64,000 nt of DNA, from positions 103,446 to 167,445 of the forward strand of contig CAWISG010000012.1 in assembly GCA_963838735.1 (NCBI GenBank), given 5' to 3'. The DNA comes from Parerythrobacter_A sp963838735 (GTDB lineage: Bacteria > Pseudomonadota > Alphaproteobacteria > Sphingomonadales > Sphingomonadaceae). Each line of letters opens with the position of its first letter. The first letter of the stretch is position 1. Positions 34,840 to 44,344 of the stretch are shown in pieces. Position numbers and translations under genes: made by a program. The notes below the pieces were generated by a model. That model did no database searches. It was not told where the DNA came from and saw only the letters and a program-made list of their open reading frames with translations.

Positions 34840-36270
34840 TCATATGTCTTTCAGCACCCAGGTATCCTTGGTGCCTCCGCCCTGGCTGGAATTGACCACC
34901 AGCGAGCCTTCTTTCAGCGCCACGCGAGTCAGACCACCGGGCACAAGGTCTATGCCCTTGGGCGAGACCAGTACATAAGGCCGCAAGTCGACGTGGCGCG
35001 GTGCAAGGCCGGATTCGGTGAAGATGGGCACAGTGGAAAGCGCCAGCGTAGGTTGCGCGATGTAATTGGCCGGACTGGCTTCCAGCTTGGTGCGAAATTC
35101 GGCCAGCTCCTTGCTGCTGGACGTCGGCCCGATCAACATGCCGTAGCCGCCCGATCCGTGCACTTCCTTCACCACCAGCTCGGCCAGGTTGTCGAGCACG
35201 TAGGCAAGACTTTCCGGGTCCGAACAGCGCCACGTTTTCACATTGGGCAGCAGCGGTTTCTCACCAGTGTAGAATTCCACGATCTCCGGCATGAAGCTGT
35301 ACACGGCCTTGTCGTCGCAGATGCCAGTGCCGGGCGCGTTGGCAATGGTGATGTTGCCGGCGCGATACACGTCCATGATGCCCGGCACGCCGAGCATGGA
35401 ATCGGGATTGAAGCTGAGCGGATCGAGGAATTCGTCGTCCACGCGGCGGTAAATGACATCGACCGGCTCGTATCCATGCGTGGTTCGCATGGCGACATGG
35501 CCGTCGGTCACGCGCAGGTCGTTCCCCTCCACCAGGGCGGCCCCCATTTTGTCCGCCAGGAAAGCGTGTTCAAAATAGGCACTGTTGAAAATGCCGGGCG
35601 TCAGAACGGCGACATTGGGCTTGCCGCGCGTGGTCGGCGGAGCGCAGGCAGCGAGGCTTTTAGCCAGGCGGCGTGGATAGTCCGACACCCCCTCTACCCC
35701 GACCCGCGTGAACAGTTCGGGGAACATCGCCATCATCGTTTCACGGTTCTCCAGCATGTAGGAGACACCCGATGGCGTGCGTGCATTGTCTTCCAGCACA
35801 TACCATTCGTCCGGTCCGGTGCGGACCAGATCGATGCCAACGATATGGGTATAGACTCCGCCCGGCGGCGTGAAGCCGACCATCTGCTGAAGCCACGCGG
35901 CGTTATTTCGGAACAGGCGCTGTGGCACTCGGCCTGCGCGGATGATTTCCTGCCGGTGATACAGGTCGTAGATGAAAGAATTGAGCGCGCGGACCCGCTG
36001 TTCGATGCCGCGTTTCAGCCGCCGCCATTCGCCTGCGCCAATGATGCGCGGCACGGTGTCGAACGGGATCAGCCGTTCCTCGGCCTCGTCCTCGCCATAG
36101 ACGTTGAAGGTGATACCGGTCTTGCGAAACGTGCTTTCGGCATCGGTGTGCTTGCGTTGCAGCCAGGCGCTGTCCTGCGCCTCCTGCCATTTGCAGTAAT
36201 CTTCGTAAGGCGGCCGGACGCTTTCGTCCGTGCCGCGCATCTCGTCGAAATTCTTCTGGTTCTGCGCCAT
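34840..36270 (-). CDS. Circularly permuted type 2 ATP-grasp protein
   Basis: 476 residues from ATG 36270, which has a G-rich ribosome site; an in-frame start 17 codons upstream is less likely. Typical segments are PFDTVPRIIGAGEWRRLKRG, HIVGIDLVRTGPDEWYVLED, NARTPSGVSYMLENRE and the glycine-rich KEVHGSGGYGMLIGP. The C-terminal PGGLTRVALKEGSLVVNSSQ ends with GGGTKDTWVL. Such proteins are predicted to join carboxylates to amines using ATP, making short peptides or tags; product unknown. It is the first gene of the Anbu operon. Confidence 0.94.
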   Translation of the reverse strand: MAQNQKNFDEMRGTDESVRPPYEDYCKWQEAQDSAWLQRKHTDAESTFRKTGITFNVYGEDEAEERLIPFDTVPRIIGAGEWRRLKRGIEQRVRALNSFIYDLYHRQEIIRAGRVPQRLFRNNAAWLQQMVGFTPPGGVYTHIVGIDLVRTGPDEWYVLEDNARTPSGVSYMLENRETMMAMFPELFTRVGVEGVSDYPRRLAKSLAACAPPTTRGKPNVAVLTPGIFNSAYFEHAFLADKMGAALVEGNDLRVTDGHVAMRTTHGYEPVDVIYRRVDDEFLDPLSFNPDSMLGVPGIMDVYRAGNITIANAPGTGICDDKAVYSFMPEIVEFYTGEKPLLPNVKTWRCSDPESLAYVLDNLAELVVKEVHGSGGYGMLIGPTSSSKELAEFRTKLEASPANYIAQPTLALSTVPIFTESGLAPRHVDLRPYVLVSPKGIDLVPGGLTRVALKEGSLVVNSSQGGGTKDTWVLKDI

Positions 36271-36357
36271 AGCCCCCCGCATATCGCTGATCCGGCGCGG
36301 CCTTGCTAGGCTCCTCCGCACAGGAACCGTTTCGGCCCCGTCGGTTACAACAAAGGT

Positions 36358-37122
36358 TCAGCTGCGTTTGAGTTCCGCCAGAACCGCGGCGATGCATTCG
36401 GGTGATGAGGAAAAACCCATATGCGTACAGCGCAACGCCACGGCGCGATCACGCTCTTGCGTTTGCCCGCGCGCGCACCGGGCGCTGATAATCCCGTCGC
36501 GGGGGCTCCAGAACGCCACCGTTTCGACGGGCGGTTTGATACGCATCTTCGTGTCGATAGGCACCGCGTCGACGCGATGACCGGTCACGAACTGGTAGGC
36601 GCGCCAGACATTGTTAGCGCGCGGATTGCCGGAAAAAGGCGAACCCATGGTGACAACCTTCGCCACACGGTCCGGAATACGGTGCGCGATGTCACGCGCG
36701 AACAGGCCGCCAAGGCTCCATCCGACCAGCACGACCTCGTCGTCATACCGCTCTGAAATAGCGGCGATCCGCTGCTCCAGTTGCTCCACGCGATCCTGTG
36801 TCGGGCCCCAGTTGAAGCCCATTCCCCATCGCTTGACGGTATGGCCGGCCCGTTCCAGCTGCTGCGCCATATAGCGCATACGCACGGGGTGGGTCGCGAA
36901 GCCGGGCAGCAGCATGACCACGCGCGGCACGGCGGCGCGTTCGACCGGCACGGTACGAAAGGGGCGTTTGAGGATATCCAGCGCATGGGCTGCTTCCGCG
37001 GCGAACCGCATCAGTGGCGGACGGTCCACCATCTCGCGCTCCGGTTCGGCCGCAAGCGCCACCCGCCGCGCCAGCTCGGCGCGATAGAAAGAGGTATCGG
37101 GAAGGGAAAACTTCGAAGCCAT
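36358..37122 (-). CDS. Alpha/beta hydrolase
   Basis: 254 residues. The fold is recognised from RVVMLLPGFATHPVRMRYMA, the nucleophile elbow GWSLGG with its serine near residue 139, and MGSPFSGNP after it. A histidine near the C terminus (CTHMGF) is a suitable third catalytic residue, and an aspartate lies in SPRDGI. The N-terminal 60 residues form an extra helical extension. Resembles lipases or esterases with unknown substrate. It faces the ATP-grasp gene's 5' end by 88 bases on the same strand, so a promoter may lie between. Confidence 0.85.
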   Translation of the reverse strand: MASKFSLPDTSFYRAELARRVALAAEPEREMVDRPPLMRFAAEAAHALDILKRPFRTVPVERAAVPRVVMLLPGFATHPVRMRYMAQQLERAGHTVKRWGMGFNWGPTQDRVEQLEQRIAAISERYDDEVVLVGWSLGGLFARDIAHRIPDRVAKVVTMGSPFSGNPRANNVWRAYQFVTGHRVDAVPIDTKMRIKPPVETVAFWSPRDGIISARCARGQTQERDRAVALRCTHMGFSSSPECIAAVLAELKRS

Positions 37123-37194
37123 TGTCAGGACATTACGCTCGGGAACCTTGCTGGTGCCTTAAATCCGTAACAGTGTGACAGAAACGTGTCCAAT

Positions 37195-37209
37195 GTTCGA
37201 TACGCGGTC
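37195..37209 (+). promoter_or_regulatory. Possible LexA (SOS) box upstream of uvrB
   Basis: GTTC, seven bases, GGTC: one mismatch from GTTC-N7-GTTC, the alphaproteobacterial LexA box, placed 50 bases before the uvrB start. The sequence match is modest and chance occurrence is possible. Confidence 0.4.
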
Positions 37210-37258
37210 AGGATCGTGCCGGTTGCGAGCAGGCTATCGCTTCGCCATATCGCACACC

Positions 37259-39448
37259 ATGTCCGAACTCGTTATCCGCCGTGGTCTGGAAGAGCCTGAC
37301 ACCACCGGCAGTTTCACGCCGCACAAACCGGCACGCCCCGAAAAATCGATGCCGGGGCGCAAGTTCGAAGTCGTCTCCGACTACAGCCCTGCCGGCGATC
37401 AGCCGACCGCAATCAGGGATCTGGTCGCTGGCGTGAAGGATGGCGACAAGACGCAGGTTCTGCTGGGCGTGACCGGCAGCGGCAAGACCTACACAATGGC
37501 CAAGGTCATCGAGGAAACGCAGCGCCCGGCGCTGATCCTGGCCCCCAACAAGATCCTCGCTGCCCAGCTTTACGGCGAGTTCAAGAGCTTCTTTCCCAAC
37601 AACGCCGTCGAGTATTTCGTCAGTTACTACGACTATTACCAGCCCGAAGCCTACGTCCCGCGTTCCGATACCTATATCGAGAAGGAATCAAGCGTGAACG
37701 AGGCCATCGACCGGATGCGCCATTCCGCCACCCGCGCCTTGCTGGAACGCGACGATGTCATTATCGTCGCGTCGGTTTCCTGCCTCTACGGCATCGGTTC
37801 GGTCGAAACCTATTCGGCCATGATCTTCGACATCAAGGCGGGCGAGACGGTCGACCAGCGCGAGCTGATCCGCAAGCTGGTCGCCCTGCAATACAAGCGC
37901 AACGACGTGGCCTTTGCGCGCGGCAATTTCCGGGTGCGCGGCGACAGTCTGGAAATTTTCCCCAGCCATCTGGAAGACACCGCGTGGCGCATCAGTTTCT
38001 TCGGCGACGATATCGAGGAAATCAACGAGTTCGACCCGCTGACCGGCAAGAAGGGCGAGACACTGCCAAAGGTCCGCATCTACGCCAATTCGCACTATGT
38101 CACACCCGGCCCAACGATGAAGCAGGCCTCCAGTGCCATCAAGTTCGAGCTGGAGGAACGGTTGAAGGAGCTGAACGCGGAAGGCCGCCTGCTGGAAGCG
38201 CAGCGGCTGGAGCAGCGCACCAACTTCGATCTTGAAATGATTGCCGCCACCGGCAGTTGCAACGGCATCGAGAATTACAGCCGCTTCCTGACCGGCCGCC
38301 TGCCCGGCGAACCGCCGCCCACACTATTCGAATACCTGCCCGAAAACGCCTTGCTGTTCGTGGATGAAAGCCACCAGACCGTGCCGCAGGTCGGCGCGAT
38401 GGCGAAGGGCGATCACCGCCGCAAGATCACGCTGGCCGAATATGGCTTCCGCCTGCCCAGCTGTATCGACAACCGTCCGTTGCGCTTCAACGAATGGGAT
38501 GCGATGCGCCCCCAGACGTTTGCGGTCTCCGCCACGCCCGGCGGGTGGGAGATGGAGCAATCCGGTGGCGTTTTCGCCGAGCAAGTCATCCGCCCCACCG
38601 GCCTGATCGATCCCCCGGTGGAAATTCGTCCGGTCGAGGATCAGGTGCAGGATTGCATCGAGCAATGCCGCCGGACCGCGAAGGACGGCTATCGCACGCT
38701 GGTCACCACGCTGACCAAGCGCATGTCGGAAGACCTGACCGAATTCATGCACGAGGCGGGTTTGCGCGTTCGCTATATGCACAGCGACGTGGAAACGCTG
38801 GAGCGCATCGAACTGATCCGCGATCTGCGTTTGGGTGTCTACGACGTGCTGGTAGGTATCAATCTCCTGCGCGAAGGGCTCGACATCCCGGAATGCGGGC
38901 TGGTGTGCATTCTGGACGCCGACAAGGAAGGTTTTCTGCGGTCCGAGACCAGTCTGGTGCAGACCATCGGGCGTGCCGCTCGCAATGTCGATGGCCGCGT
39001 CATCCTCTATGCCGACCGCATCACCGGCAGCATGGAACGCGCCATGGCGGAAACCGATCGTCGCCGCGAAAAACAGCGCGCGTTCAACGAGGAACACGGC
39101 ATTACGCCGCGCACGATCCGGCGCGACATCGCCGACATTGTGGCTGACACGGCCAGCCAGGACGGCGTCACGATCGATACGGGCGATGGCGCGGTCAACA
39201 ACCTGGTCGGCCACAATTTACGCGGCTATATCGAAGACTTGGAAAAGCGGATGCGCGATGCCGCCGCAAACCTGGAATTCGAGGAAGCCGGGCGATTGCG
39301 CGACGAGATACGGCGGCTGGAAAACGACGAGCTGGGCCTGCCCGATGCGGACAAGAAAGCGCCAATCGTAGGCCGTTCCAACGAAGGCAAACCCGGCACC
39401 CGCAAGATGCGGTACGGGCGCGAACAGAAGAAGTGGGGCAAGAGGTAG
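37259..39448 (+). CDS. uvrB: Excinuclease ABC subunit B
   Basis: 729 residues from ATG 37259. UvrB verifies damage and recruits UvrC in nucleotide excision repair. Walker A GVTGSGKTYTMA, the beta-hairpin region YFVSYYDYYQPEAYVPRSDT, the DESHQTVPQ box, helicase motif VGINLLREGLDIPE and the QTIGRAARN motif are intact, and a C-terminal UVR domain (AANLEFEEAGRLRDEIRRLE) is present. It extends about 50 residues beyond the core at both ends. Confidence 0.98.
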   Translation: MSELVIRRGLEEPDTTGSFTPHKPARPEKSMPGRKFEVVSDYSPAGDQPTAIRDLVAGVKDGDKTQVLLGVTGSGKTYTMAKVIEETQRPALILAPNKILAAQLYGEFKSFFPNNAVEYFVSYYDYYQPEAYVPRSDTYIEKESSVNEAIDRMRHSATRALLERDDVIIVASVSCLYGIGSVETYSAMIFDIKAGETVDQRELIRKLVALQYKRNDVAFARGNFRVRGDSLEIFPSHLEDTAWRISFFGDDIEEINEFDPLTGKKGETLPKVRIYANSHYVTPGPTMKQASSAIKFELEERLKELNAEGRLLEAQRLEQRTNFDLEMIAATGSCNGIENYSRFLTGRLPGEPPPTLFEYLPENALLFVDESHQTVPQVGAMAKGDHRRKITLAEYGFRLPSCIDNRPLRFNEWDAMRPQTFAVSATPGGWEMEQSGGVFAEQVIRPTGLIDPPVEIRPVEDQVQDCIEQCRRTAKDGYRTLVTTLTKRMSEDLTEFMHEAGLRVRYMHSDVETLERIELIRDLRLGVYDVLVGINLLREGLDIPECGLVCILDADKEGFLRSETSLVQTIGRAARNVDGRVILYADRITGSMERAMAETDRRREKQRAFNEEHGITPRTIRRDIADIVADTASQDGVTIDTGDGAVNNLVGHNLRGYIEDLEKRMRDAAANLEFEEAGRLRDEIRRLENDELGLPDADKKAPIVGRSNEGKPGTRKMRYGREQKKWGKR

Positions 39449-39449
39449 C

Positions 39450-39992
39450 TTGGCCGTTCGCCCAGTATCGGCTGGCATCGCCGCAGTAGTTCTTGCCGCC
39501 TGCCAGCCTTCCCCCACCGACGATGCGCGAACCCGCGCGCCCGACATTCCGCAGCGCGATGCGCCGTCTGCACCCATTGCAGCGCCCGACGTAACCGGCG
39601 CGGCTTGGGTAGCGACCGACGATCCAGCGCGGTTGCTGTACGGGCGCTCCGGCGAAGTGCCGCTGCTCGCGTTGGCCTGTGTCGTGGAGGGTGGCACCAA
39701 GCGATTGCGGATAACCCGTTATGAACGCGCCGACGCCGGGGCAGGCGCGATTATGGCGATCATCGGCAAGCAGAACCGCGCGCGCCTGCCGGTCGAAGCG
39801 GTGTGGAACGGCCGTGGCTGGTTGTGGGAGGCCAGCTATCCGGCGGTGTCGCGCGACATGGACGTGTTCAGCGAAACGGAGCTCATAGAACTGACGGTAC
39901 CGGGGGCCGGTCGGCTTGATCTCAACCCCAGCGAATTGCCCGCCGCGTTGCTCGCATCCTGCCGCCCTAGCGAACCGCCTTCGCCCGCCTGA
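39450..39992 (+). CDS. Hypothetical lipoprotein
   Basis: 180 residues from a TTG start placed 8 bases after GAGG. The N terminus is a lipoprotein signal (SAGIAAVVLAACQPS, lipobox LAAC). The rest has no motif I recognise; the middle contains PLLALACVVEGGTKRLRI and AIIGKQNRARLPVEAVW, suggesting a beta-rich domain. It starts directly after uvrB and its 3' end overlaps the convergent dsbD gene by 26 bases. Confidence 0.75.
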   Translation: MAVRPVSAGIAAVVLAACQPSPTDDARTRAPDIPQRDAPSAPIAAPDVTGAAWVATDDPARLLYGRSGEVPLLALACVVEGGTKRLRITRYERADAGAGAIMAIIGKQNRARLPVEAVWNGRGWLWEASYPAVSRDMDVFSETELIELTVPGAGRLDLNPSELPAALLASCRPSEPPSPA

Positions 39993-42015
39993 CCAGCGTG
40001 TCGGGGGTCAGCACGGGCGGCAGGATCTCCGCCGTGCCCGCGGGAGCATACCAGACATAAAGCGGAATGCCTGCCACGCCCTGTTGTTCGAGGAAGGCTA
40101 CGATCTCTCCATCGGGCTGTGACCAGTCGCCGCGCATGGCGATGACCCCGGCAGCGGCGAAGGCTTCTTCGGTCGCGGCACGTTCGATGGCGACGCGCTC
40201 GTTGACCTTGCAGGTGACGCACCAGTCGGCGGTAAACCACAGGAATACCGGCTGCCCCGTGGCCCTCGCCTCGGTCAAGGCGTCTGACGAATACGGTACG
40301 GGATCGAGGCGCGAGGCTGCGGCGAACCGCTTTGTGCTGTCGTAACTGGCGGGCGCCGCGATGGCTGCGAAAACGACGAACGGTGCAGCGACCAGCGCAA
40401 AGGCGGGCCATGCCATGCGGCCCTTGCGCTGCAACCGCCCGACGATAGCGAACGCCACCACCAGCCCGAACACGCCGATCACCACGACGAGCGCAAAGCC
40501 GCGCCCGCCAAGCTGTGCCAGCAACCAGACCAGCGCCAACGCGGTCAGCCCCATCGGCACCGCCATCGCCCGCCGGAACCGTTCCATCCACGCCCCCGGC
40601 TTTGGCAGCATTCGCCGCAAGGCCGGGACAAAACCGATGGCGAGAAACGGCAACGCCAGCCCCAGCCCCAGCGCGCCGAACAGCAGCAGTGCTTCGGCCG
40701 GCGGTAACAGCAACGCCGCCCCCAGCGCCGCCGCCATGAACGGCCCGGTGCAGGGGGTCGCGGCGATGGCGGCCAAGACGCCGGTGCCGAACGCGCCCGC
40801 CGGTTTGCCACTATTATGCCGGGCAAGGGTCGGCAATTCGAACAGCCCCGCGAGATTGGCAGTGATCGCCGCAGCCAGCGCGAACAACGCGACTACGACC
40901 GCCGGTTCCTGCAACTGGAACGCCCAGCCCACCTGCTGCCCGCCCGCGCGCAGCGCCAGCAGCAGTGCGCCCAGTGCAAGGCAGGCCAGCACGACACCTG
41001 CGGTGTAAGCCAGTCCCTCATGCCGCGCCGCCTGCTCCCCCGCGCTGCTTTTCGCAAGGCTGAGCGCCTTGAGGCTAAGGATCGGGAAGACGCAGGGCAT
41101 CACGTTGAGCAACAACCCGCCCGCCAGTGCGGACAGCAGCAGTATGACGAGCGAGGGTGTACCGGTGGAGACGGCCAGCGGCTCGAACCCTTTGCCGTCT
41201 GGCACCGTGCCGGCGTCGGCGGTGAAGGCAACACCCCCACCATCGCCAAACGCCAGCAGACCCTCGAACTGCCCTGCCCCGCCATCCGACCGGCTGGCTG
41301 CCATCTCGACCAGCAGCATGTCGCCCCGGCGGGAAAACGCCTGCGCTGCCGCGTAGCCGACCACATTTGGGGTCGCGACGAACACATGCGGATCGGGGAG
41401 ATCGAGCGTGGCGGGCACCGGTATGGCAAGCCGCACCGTATCGCCGGAGCGCGCGTAGGTTCCGGCGCGATCCATCACTGGCGCGATGGCGGCGCGCCAG
41501 CTTGCGTGAAGGGCGGACGGCGCAGGAGACACACCCAATGCCACGGTCAGTTGCAACGTGTCGCGTTGCGGGATGCAGATGTCAGCGCAGGCGAGCCATT
41601 CGGCATCGACGTGCAGGGTTACGCGGCCCCGGTCCGCAGCGTCAGCGGGGATGCGGACCGGCACCAGTACCGCGTGATCGCCCTTGTAGACATGGTTCAT
41701 CAGTCCGCCGATCACCAGCCTCTGCGGCACCGGAAATTCGGGGGTACCGGCGTTCCAGCCATTGGGCAGCGCCCAGTCCAGCGTCAGGCCGAAGCCCGCA
41801 TCGCCGGGATTCTTCCAGTATCCGTGCCAGCCGGGTTCGGGGGTGAAGGCAACCGCAACCAGCATCTCCGACCCCGGTGTCGCCGCGTCCAGCGCCACCA
41901 GCCGCGCCGGTATCTTCAGCGCCTGACCCACTCCGGATTGCGCCTGTATCATGGCGGGCGACAGCAGCAGCAGACAGGCGGCCAGAGCCGGAAAAAGGCG
42001 GGCGAAGAACATCAC
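39967..42015 (-). CDS. dsbD: Protein-disulfide reductase DsbD family
   Basis: 682 residues. A signal peptide leads to a periplasmic N-terminal domain containing the cysteine pair ACADICIPQRD (about residue 146); then eight or so membrane helices with the two redox cysteine sites VMPCVFPILSLKAL and ATPCTGPFMAAALG; then a C-terminal thioredoxin domain with WCVTC in LWFTADWCVTCKVN. It moves electrons from cytoplasmic thioredoxin to periplasmic substrates. The plan fits DsbD/ScsB-type proteins. The gene stands alone, convergent with the uvrB-linked lipoprotein. Confidence 0.94.
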   Translation of the reverse strand: MMFFARLFPALAACLLLLSPAMIQAQSGVGQALKIPARLVALDAATPGSEMLVAVAFTPEPGWHGYWKNPGDAGFGLTLDWALPNGWNAGTPEFPVPQRLVIGGLMNHVYKGDHAVLVPVRIPADAADRGRVTLHVDAEWLACADICIPQRDTLQLTVALGVSPAPSALHASWRAAIAPVMDRAGTYARSGDTVRLAIPVPATLDLPDPHVFVATPNVVGYAAAQAFSRRGDMLLVEMAASRSDGGAGQFEGLLAFGDGGGVAFTADAGTVPDGKGFEPLAVSTGTPSLVILLLSALAGGLLLNVMPCVFPILSLKALSLAKSSAGEQAARHEGLAYTAGVVLACLALGALLLALRAGGQQVGWAFQLQEPAVVVALFALAAAITANLAGLFELPTLARHNSGKPAGAFGTGVLAAIAATPCTGPFMAAALGAALLLPPAEALLLFGALGLGLALPFLAIGFVPALRRMLPKPGAWMERFRRAMAVPMGLTALALVWLLAQLGGRGFALVVVIGVFGLVVAFAIVGRLQRKGRMAWPAFALVAAPFVVFAAIAAPASYDSTKRFAAASRLDPVPYSSDALTEARATGQPVFLWFTADWCVTCKVNERVAIERAATEEAFAAAGVIAMRGDWSQPDGEIVAFLEQQGVAGIPLYVWYAPAGTAEILPPVLTPDTLVRRAKAVR

Positions 42016-42035
42016 GGCTTAGGGCGCTGGCAATC

Positions 42036-42059
42036 CGGAAGTTTAGGGAAGTTTAGGCC
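42036..42059 (-). repeat. 24-base dispersed repeat, copy B
   Basis: Exact reverse complement of copy A at 28886-28909. It lies in the divergent gap, 20 bases upstream of the dsbD start. Similarity continues a few bases with one insertion. Confidence 0.7.
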
Positions 42060-42157
42060 CAGATAGGGGTATAGTCCGACGATGTCATGGTCCGCCCCCC
42101 CAAAGCTTCCCACCATGGCTTGCCACGCAGCGCCTGCCCTCGCTACTAACCAGGCCT

Positions 42158-43381
42158 ATGGCAAACGACACAGCACGATGTGACCTTCTGATCCTGGGCG
42201 GCGGACTGGTCGGCATGACGCTGGCGCTGGCGGCGGCGCGCAAGGGTCTGTCCACACATGTCGTCGACCGGGCCGATCCCTCCGATTTGACTGCCGAGGG
42301 GTTCGACGGACGCGCTTCCGCGATCTCCACCGCGAGCTGGCACCTGTTCACCAATATCGGGCTGGCCGACCGGCTGGAGCCGCATGGTTGCCCCATCGCC
42401 AGCATCGCCGTCAGCGACCAGCTAAAGCCCGGTAATATCGACTTCACGCCCGCGCCGGACGAAGGCACGCTGGGCCGCATGTTCGCCAATCGCGAGCTGC
42501 GCCTCGCCTTGTTCGAGGCGGCGCGCGAAGAACCGCTGGTTACCTGGCACGCCAAGGCCGAAGTCACCGATCGCACGCGTGACGATTTCGGCGTGTCGGC
42601 CACGCTAGGCAGCGGCGAAACCCTGCGCGCCTCGTTGATGGTCGCGGCGGAAGGGCGGCAATCGCCAACGCGCGAGATGGCCGGCATCCCCATCGCCAAA
42701 TGGGATTACAGCCACCGCGCCATCATCGCCGGATTGACGCACGAAAAACCGCACGACAATGTCGCGTGGGAAATCTTCTACCCCGACGGCCCGTTCGCGC
42801 TGTTGCCGATGCGCGATGCGCAGGACGGCACCCATCGCAGTTCGCTGGTGTGGACGGTGGACGAGGCCGATGCGGCGGGCACGCTGAAATTGCCGGACCG
42901 CGCTTTCCTCGCCGAGGTGCAGCAGCGCATGGGCGGTATCTTCGGCACGGTCCGCGCTGTTGGACAGCGAAGTTCGTGGCCGCTGGGCTTCCACCATACC
43001 GCGAAGATTATCGCGGACCGGTTGGTGCTGGTCGGCGATGCGGCGCATGGTATTCATCCGATTGCAGGACAGGGCCTCAATCTCGGCCTGCGCGATGTGG
43101 GTGCGCTGGTCGAGGTGCTGGGCGAAGGCGCGCGGCTGGGTCTCGATCCCGGCGATGCGCAACTGCTTATGAAATACGAAAACTGGCGCGGGCTGGATGC
43201 GTTTTCGGTTGCGCTGGCGACCGACGGGCTCACCCGCCTGTTCGGCATACCTGGCCGCGCGGCATCGGCGGCGCGGCGGTTGGGCATGTCGGCCGTACAG
43301 CGTGTGCCCGCACTCAAGACATTTTTCATGGACGAAGCGCGCGGCGTGACCGGCGATATGCCCGAATTGCTACGCGGCTAG
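42158..43381 (+). CDS. UbiH/UbiF-type FAD-dependent monooxygenase
   Basis: 407 residues. The FAD-binding GxGxxG appears as LLILGGGLVGMTLALAAARK at the N terminus and the second FAD motif as RLVLVGDAAHGIHPIAGQGL near residue 290. NLGLRDVGALVEVL follows, as in ubiquinone biosynthesis hydroxylases. The family adds hydroxyl groups to the quinone ring; UbiH, UbiF, UbiI and UbiM cannot be separated from sequence reading. The gene ends 2 bases before the convergent Mic60-like gene. Confidence 0.93.
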   Translation: MANDTARCDLLILGGGLVGMTLALAAARKGLSTHVVDRADPSDLTAEGFDGRASAISTASWHLFTNIGLADRLEPHGCPIASIAVSDQLKPGNIDFTPAPDEGTLGRMFANRELRLALFEAAREEPLVTWHAKAEVTDRTRDDFGVSATLGSGETLRASLMVAAEGRQSPTREMAGIPIAKWDYSHRAIIAGLTHEKPHDNVAWEIFYPDGPFALLPMRDAQDGTHRSSLVWTVDEADAAGTLKLPDRAFLAEVQQRMGGIFGTVRAVGQRSSWPLGFHHTAKIIADRLVLVGDAAHGIHPIAGQGLNLGLRDVGALVEVLGEGARLGLDPGDAQLLMKYENWRGLDAFSVALATDGLTRLFGIPGRAASAARRLGMSAVQRVPALKTFFMDEARGVTGDMPELLRG

Positions 43382-43383
43382 GG

Positions 43384-44334
43384 TCAACCCGTCGCTTCGC
43401 CTTGAGTTGCCGGTGCCCGCGCCGCCGGGCTTGGCTGTTCGATGACCTGCCCCTCGTTGTCGCGCAGGCCGCTGGTCTCGACGATGGCCGACGTCTCAAG
43501 GATATCGAGCGCGTTTTGCACGCGGACATAGCGCTTTGCATCTGCAATCCAGCCGCGCGCCTTGGCGGCTCCGGGAAGGGTTCGCACCTCGGCAATCGCG
43601 TCCTCCACCCGCCCGTTTTCCAGCGACAGCCGCGCCCGGTACAGCGCCCGATCCGGCCGTGTCGAAGGCGTCGTCTCACGGCGGATCACGAACAGTTCGC
43701 GCAATTCGCGTTGGGCACGCGCAAAGGACGGCCCCTCCGCCGCCGTGACCAATTGCGGCGATAGCCCTTCCAGGCGTGCCAGCAGCTGGTCCAGCCGCAC
43801 GGGGTCTTTCGACGCGGAAAGGACGGTCCGCACCGCGTCCGGCTGCGCCATGCCGAACCGAAGCCGCAGCTGGTCGCCGAGATAGCCGAGCTGCTCGCCA
43901 CGTTCCAGCGTGCGGCGCGCGGCGAAGGCGACCAGCAAACCCTCGGCACGGCCCGCATTGCCCGATGCCGCCTGCGCCTGAAGGTCGAGCCGTGCAAGGC
44001 GCTGCTCCGCGGCATCGAGCCGCTGTTCCAGCCCGCCCTGCTGGCGCACGACCCGTGCGGCGGCGGGTGTGGCCGCATCGTCCGGCGTCCGGGCGGCATC
44101 GCTCCCCGCCTCGCCTGAACGCAGCGCAAGCAATGGCTCGTCCACCCGCAGCGCGTCGGCTTCGGCATCGTCGACCGAAGCGGCCGCTGTCGTATCGCCG
44201 GTGCGGAACGGGTTGCCCTCGTCCCACGTGAAATAGCCGACAACCAGCGCGCCGAGCAGGAAAGCGCTCAGCATCACGCCCAGAATTGCCTGCATCGAAC
44301 CGCTTTTCCGCTTGGATCGTTCCGGGGTATTCAT
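43384..44334 (-). CDS. Mic60/mitofilin-like membrane protein beside the heme genes
   Basis: 316 residues: a short basic start, one membrane helix (MQAILGVMLSAFLLGALVVG), a low-complexity acidic/alanine-rich linker, a coiled-coil stretch (GGLEQRLDAAEQRLARLDLQ) and a helical C-terminal region with AIAEVRTLPGAAKARGWIAD. This plan, together with the position directly downstream of hemD, is that of the alphaproteobacterial homologues of mitochondrial Mic60, which shape inner-membrane folds. The protein is shorter than many family members. It begins 10 bases after the hemD stop, so the three genes are likely co-transcribed. Confidence 0.75.
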   Translation of the reverse strand: MNTPERSKRKSGSMQAILGVMLSAFLLGALVVGYFTWDEGNPFRTGDTTAAASVDDAEADALRVDEPLLALRSGEAGSDAARTPDDAATPAAARVVRQQGGLEQRLDAAEQRLARLDLQAQAASGNAGRAEGLLVAFAARRTLERGEQLGYLGDQLRLRFGMAQPDAVRTVLSASKDPVRLDQLLARLEGLSPQLVTAAEGPSFARAQRELRELFVIRRETTPSTRPDRALYRARLSLENGRVEDAIAEVRTLPGAAKARGWIADAKRYVRVQNALDILETSAIVETSGLRDNEGQVIEQPSPAARAPATQGEATG

Positions 44335-44344
44335 GGGGAACTGG

